Part shown: positions 6,847 to 8,788 of the stretch, piece by piece
How the letters are laid out: each line of letters begins with the position of its first letter
How positions within the stretch are numbered: position 1 is the first letter of the stretch
Notes under the pieces: generated by a model
Database searches by the model: none
Seen by the model: only the letters and a program-made list of their open reading frames with translations
What the model was told of the DNA's origin: nothing
NCBI GenBank assembly: GCA_964541255.1
Contig: CAZIPL010000059.1
Location: forward strand, 1 to 8,788
Reading direction: 5' to 3'
DNA: 8,788 nucleotides
DNA from: CAYOSU01 sp964541255
Lineage (GTDB): Bacteria; Bacillota; Clostridia; Christensenellales; CAMQZB01
Program-made: the position numbers and the translations under genes

Positions 6847-8022
6847 TTATCGTTTTCTGTATTCGTTCGGGGTCATACGGCGAATTTTCTTGAACGTGCG
6901 ATAGAACGTTTCGTTCGACTTAAAGCCCGTATTCTCAGCAACTTCTTCTATAGAGAGCTTCGTCGTTTTCAACAGCTTGCACGCGTTATAGACTCTTATT
7001 TCGCCAATCAAATCGGAAAAGGTTGTCCCGTCGGCGGAAAGCAGCGACGACAAATATGTTTTGTTATAATGGAACTCTTCCGCAACGTCCTCAAGCGTAA
7101 TATCTTCGGCATAATGCTTATGAAGATAATATACGATTTTCGCATTGGCGTATGAATATTGCAACGTGTCTTTCGGAACTGTCGCTCTTTTGTTTTCTTC
7201 CCTATACATCGACGGCGATATACCTTTAAGTCGCATAAACATATTATATAGACCGCTCTTTGTTTTATATCCCACGCTTTTAGCTATGTCTTCAACGCTC
7301 GAATCGGTATACATAAGCATATATGCGGCATTTCTTACCCTTACGTCGTCAAGTATTTCGGTAAAGCTCATTCCCGCTTGCTCTTTCAAAAGCTTAGCCA
7401 CGTGCGAAGCGGAATATCCGAACGTCGCCGCAATATTTTCGAGCGTGGTTTCTTTTTTGTTGAACGCCGTTTCGACGGCTTTCAATATATCCCACACCGT
7501 CGATTCTCGTTCCGCCTTGGCTTTGACTGCTTTTTTGAGGAACATAATAACCATTTCGGTGGTAAGAGCCGAACAAAGCTCCGTTTTATACGGATTTGCC
7601 CCCTTGTTTTCCTCCAAAGCCTTGTCAAACACCTCTTCGAAACGCTTCGATTCTTCTTCCGAAAAATATACTACGGGCTGATAATCACCTGCGTTTATTA
7701 TCATCGTCGAAACGCTTTTCAAAAGCGCATTGCCTTTTTCGAGAGTGTCTATTCTAAATGAGCATTTTTTTATGTTCGGGAAGTTTTTTCTGTCTACATA
7801 AATCTCATGAACGTGCCACGGCATCAAAAGCGATATCGCGCCGCGTTTTAACTCATACTTTTTCCCGTTGACGATGTTTTCTCCGTGCCCGTCAGTTATA
7901 TATTCCATTTCGACAAAGCTATGCCTATGAAGCAAAAAGTCCATTCTTAAGGTCATATCGTCAAAAAAGAATATTTGATCTGCGGCAAAATTCTGCGCGT
8001 CGATTAGTGTAGGCGTTTTCAT
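6847..8022 (-). CDS. AraC-family regulator with cupin sensor and two tandem AraC DNA-binding domains
   Basis: A protein of 391 residues from the ATG at 8022, chosen because AGGGGG lies 7 nt upstream; a TTG two codons earlier would touch that site. Residue numbers here count from the TTG. The N-terminal part (about 20-95) has the cupin-like pattern HRHSFVEMEYITDGHGE, then a strand-rich stretch ending in MPWHVHEIYVD, the usual AraC effector pocket. A helical linker (about 122-175) follows. The first AraC domain (about 178-278) has HTHs at TLENIAATFGYSASHVAKLL and SVEDIAKSVGYKTKSGLYNM, ending GISPSMYRE. A second full AraC domain (about 295-393) has HTHs at TLEDVAEEFHYNKTYLSSLL and SIEEVAENTGFKSNETFYRT, ending MTPNEYRKR. 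Ordinary members have one such domain and about 280-300 residues. It lies 162 bp upstream of the mannoside operon on the same strand and is its likely regulator. Confidence 0.92.
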   Translation of the reverse strand: MKTPTLIDAQNFAADQIFFFDDMTLRMDFLLHRHSFVEMEYITDGHGENIVNGKKYELKRGAISLLMPWHVHEIYVDRKNFPNIKKCSFRIDTLEKGNALLKSVSTMIINAGDYQPVVYFSEEESKRFEEVFDKALEENKGANPYKTELCSALTTEMVIMFLKKAVKAKAERESTVWDILKAVETAFNKKETTLENIAATFGYSASHVAKLLKEQAGMSFTEILDDVRVRNAAYMLMYTDSSVEDIAKSVGYKTKSGLYNMFMRLKGISPSMYREENKRATVPKDTLQYSYANAKIVYYLHKHYAEDITLEDVAEEFHYNKTYLSSLLSADGTTFSDLIGEIRVYNACKLLKTTKLSIEEVAENTGFKSNETFYRTFKKIRRMTPNEYRKR

Positions 8023-8029
8023 ATTCAAT

Positions 8030-8035
8030 CCCCCT
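8030..8035 (-). promoter_or_regulatory. ribosome binding site deciding the regulator start
   Basis: AGGGGG on the minus strand, a variant of AGGAGG, is 7 nt from the ATG at 8022 but only 1 nt from the TTG at 8028. The ATG is therefore the better start. Confidence 0.7.
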
Positions 8036-8042
8036 ATTTTTA

Positions 8043-8071
8043 ATCATAGCAAAGATTTGCTGTTTTGTAAA
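8043..8071 (-). promoter_or_regulatory. predicted sigma-A promoter of the AraC-type regulator gene
   Basis: Minus strand: TTTACA (8066-8071), a 17-bp spacer, then TATGAT (8043-8048). Each hexamer is one base from consensus and the spacing is ideal. The ATG is about 20 nt below the -10, giving a very short leader that just holds the AGGGGG site. Confidence 0.7.
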
Positions 8072-8079
8072 TAGCAAAT
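8048..8079. repeat. inverted repeats covering the regulator promoter (candidate operator)
   Basis: AGCAAA (8048-8053), GA, TTTGCT (8056-8061) is a perfect 14-bp palindrome placed in the -10/-35 spacer. A third arm, AGCAAAT (8073-8079), forms a second inverted repeat with ATTTGCT (8055-8061) around an 11-bp spacer that contains the -35. A protein bound here would block the promoter, as expected for negative autoregulation. Binding is inferred. Confidence 0.55.
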
Positions 8080-8102
8080 TTCTTAAGCCTTTTTCGAATA
8101 CA

Positions 8103-8152
8103 AGACGTTACACGTCTAAATATATTTAAGAAAGCAAAAAAATTATTGCTTT
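8103..8152. repeat. three adjacent dyads upstream of the regulator promoter
   Basis: From left to right: AGACGTTACACGTCT (8103-8117, 6-bp arms, 3-bp centre), TAAATATATTTA (8117-8128, fully self-complementary), and AAAGCAA (8131-8137) with TTGCTTT (8146-8152). The first has mixed base composition and looks like a protein-binding site. The other two are A+T-rich and less telling. No gene or promoter other than the regulator's is seen here, and 8153-8280 holds nothing I can support. Confidence 0.45.
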
Positions 8153-8280
8153 TTTGTTTTCGCTCGAAATAAATATATATACGGTAAATATTAGAACTGT
8201 CAAAAGCCGTCTTTTCCGCAAGCTATTCATAAAGCGTTTTCTCTCTTTTATACCGAAACTTAACACACTAAAACGAAACA

Positions 8281-8308
8281 AAAAACGACGGGGAATCCGT
8301 CGCGTTTT
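8281..8308 (-). terminator. intrinsic terminator downstream of mazF
   Basis: CGACGG (8286-8291) pairs with CCGTCG (8297-8302) around a 5-nt loop, and the stem continues with an A/T helix after a 2-nt bulge. On the minus strand it is followed by TTTTTTGTTTCGTTTT. It lies about 20 bp after the mazF stop. Confidence 0.78.
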
Positions 8309-8328
8309 AAGTAAGATATTAAAATGTT

Positions 8329-8676
8329 TTAGCTCAAAAAAAGCCCTAACGAAACGGAAATAGCGTCGTTCACTTTCTGCATTATTCCGTTTGGAAGTTC
8401 TCCGATTTTATCTTTAAGCCGCACTTTGTCAATAGTTCTTATTTGTTCGAGCAAAACCACCGAATCTTTGGTTAGCCCTACGCTTTTCGGAAGCTCGATG
8501 TGCGTCGGCAGCTTGGATTTATCGAGCCTACTTGTCACGGCGGCGGCAATTACCGTCGGCGAATACTTGTTTCCTATATCGTTTTGCACGACGAGAATAG
8601 GTCTGACGCCTCCTTGCTCGCTCCCGACGACGGGGCTTAGATCGGCAAAATACAATTCTCCGCGCTTTATATCCAT
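8329..8676 (-). CDS. mazF: MazF/NdoA (EndoA)-type mRNA interferase toxin
   Basis: A 115-residue protein with AAAGGA 9 nt before the ATG. It follows the Bacillota NdoA/EndoA subtype closely: KRGELYFADLSPVVGSEQGG at 4-23, GVRPILVVQNDIGN at 23-36, AAAVTSRLDKSKLPTHIEL at 44-62 and DSVVLLEQIRTIDK at 71-84. The residues known to act in NdoA, Arg25 and Thr48, are at the same positions. B. subtilis NdoA cleaves single-stranded RNA at U^ACAU; the same target is likely here but not shown by the sequence. The normal partner is a MazE/NdoAI antitoxin encoded immediately upstream. In the 112 bp left before the window edge all three minus-strand frames are closed (stops at about 8762, 8740 and 8712), so no antitoxin abuts the toxin. 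It is separated from the regulator gene by a terminator and is not part of the sugar locus. Confidence 0.95.
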   Translation of the reverse strand: MDIKRGELYFADLSPVVGSEQGGVRPILVVQNDIGNKYSPTVIAAAVTSRLDKSKLPTHIELPKSVGLTKDSVVLLEQIRTIDKVRLKDKIGELPNGIMQKVNDAISVSLGLFLS

Positions 8677-8788
8677 AATGAACCGTCCTTTCCCTTTTAT
8701 TCCACTTTATGCTATGTAAAATGGGCTTGTGAATATAACCTATAAGAAGTAAATGCTTTGTCTAACGCCAAACCATTTTGCAAACGCT
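8677..8788. other. mazF upstream region, no complete gene
   Basis: The stretch holds the mazF ribosome binding site (8686-8691) and no promoter I would call with confidence. The tail of an upstream minus-strand gene could end at 8712, 8740 or 8762, but none of the three short tails is recognisable. Confidence 0.4.

Noticed and set aside
8131..8155. AAAGCAA-N8-TTGCTTT with a following T-run, considered as a plus-strand terminator.
   Set aside because: The stem has only two G-C pairs and no plus-strand gene precedes it, so I list it only as a dyad.
8154..8363. A plus-strand frame of 69 codons, very rich in Lys/Arg.
   Set aside because: It starts at a TTG with no ribosome binding site, runs through the mazF terminator and into the 3' end of mazF, and its K/R content is what the A-rich terminator region would give by chance.
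831..8788. CRISPR arrays, tRNA/rRNA genes, insertion sequences, riboswitches and attachment sites.
   Set aside because: No regularly spaced repeats, tRNA-like cloverleaf, transposase gene or terminal repeats, or recognisable riboswitch core were seen in any intergenic stretch.

Overview
The window looks like chromosomal DNA of a Bacillota bacterium, most likely an uncultured gut-type Clostridia. The evidence is strong AGGAGG-like ribosome binding sites, a MazF of the NdoA/EndoA subtype, a GPH-type sugar symporter paired with a GH2 enzyme, and many short A+T-rich intergenic regions with intrinsic terminators. The genus cannot be told from the sequence.

Layout. Positions 1-830 (+ strand) hold the 3' end of a papain/C39-like cysteine peptidase-type gene, followed 19 bp later by a small single-pass membrane protein of unknown function. 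Positions 831-1176 are non-coding and carry short repeats and a bidirectional terminator that separates this pair from the minus-strand genes. Positions 1177-1476 (-) encode a three-helix membrane protein that resembles PQ-loop/SemiSWEET proteins, with its own promoter and a leader inverted repeat. Positions 1695-6684 (-) form a three-gene operon: a GPH-family sugar:cation symporter, then a GH2 beta-mannosidase, then a two-domain SGNH/GDSL esterase. The genes are spaced by 8 bp and by a 4-bp ATGA overlap, and an intrinsic terminator closes the operon at about 1567-1591. Positions 6847-8022 (-), directly upstream in the same direction, encode an AraC-family regulator with a cupin-like sensor domain and two complete AraC DNA-binding domains in tandem. 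Positions 8023-8328 hold its promoter, a cluster of inverted repeats, and the terminator of the next gene. Positions 8329-8676 (-) encode MazF/NdoA; its antitoxin is not visible in the 112 bp left.

How the genes may work together (inference). The regulator senses a beta-mannoside or a derivative. The symporter imports a short, possibly acetylated, beta-manno-oligosaccharide. The SGNH protein removes ester groups and the cytoplasmic GH2 releases mannose. None of the three enzymes/transporters shows a secretion signal for extracellular polymer attack, so the locus reads as a scavenger of oligosaccharides made by others or by genes elsewhere.

The most notable item is the tandem double AraC-domain regulator together with the repeats around its own promoter. 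A TTGTAA-N3/4-CAAATT element occurs both there and at the operon promoter, which suggests a self-contained regulatory circuit.
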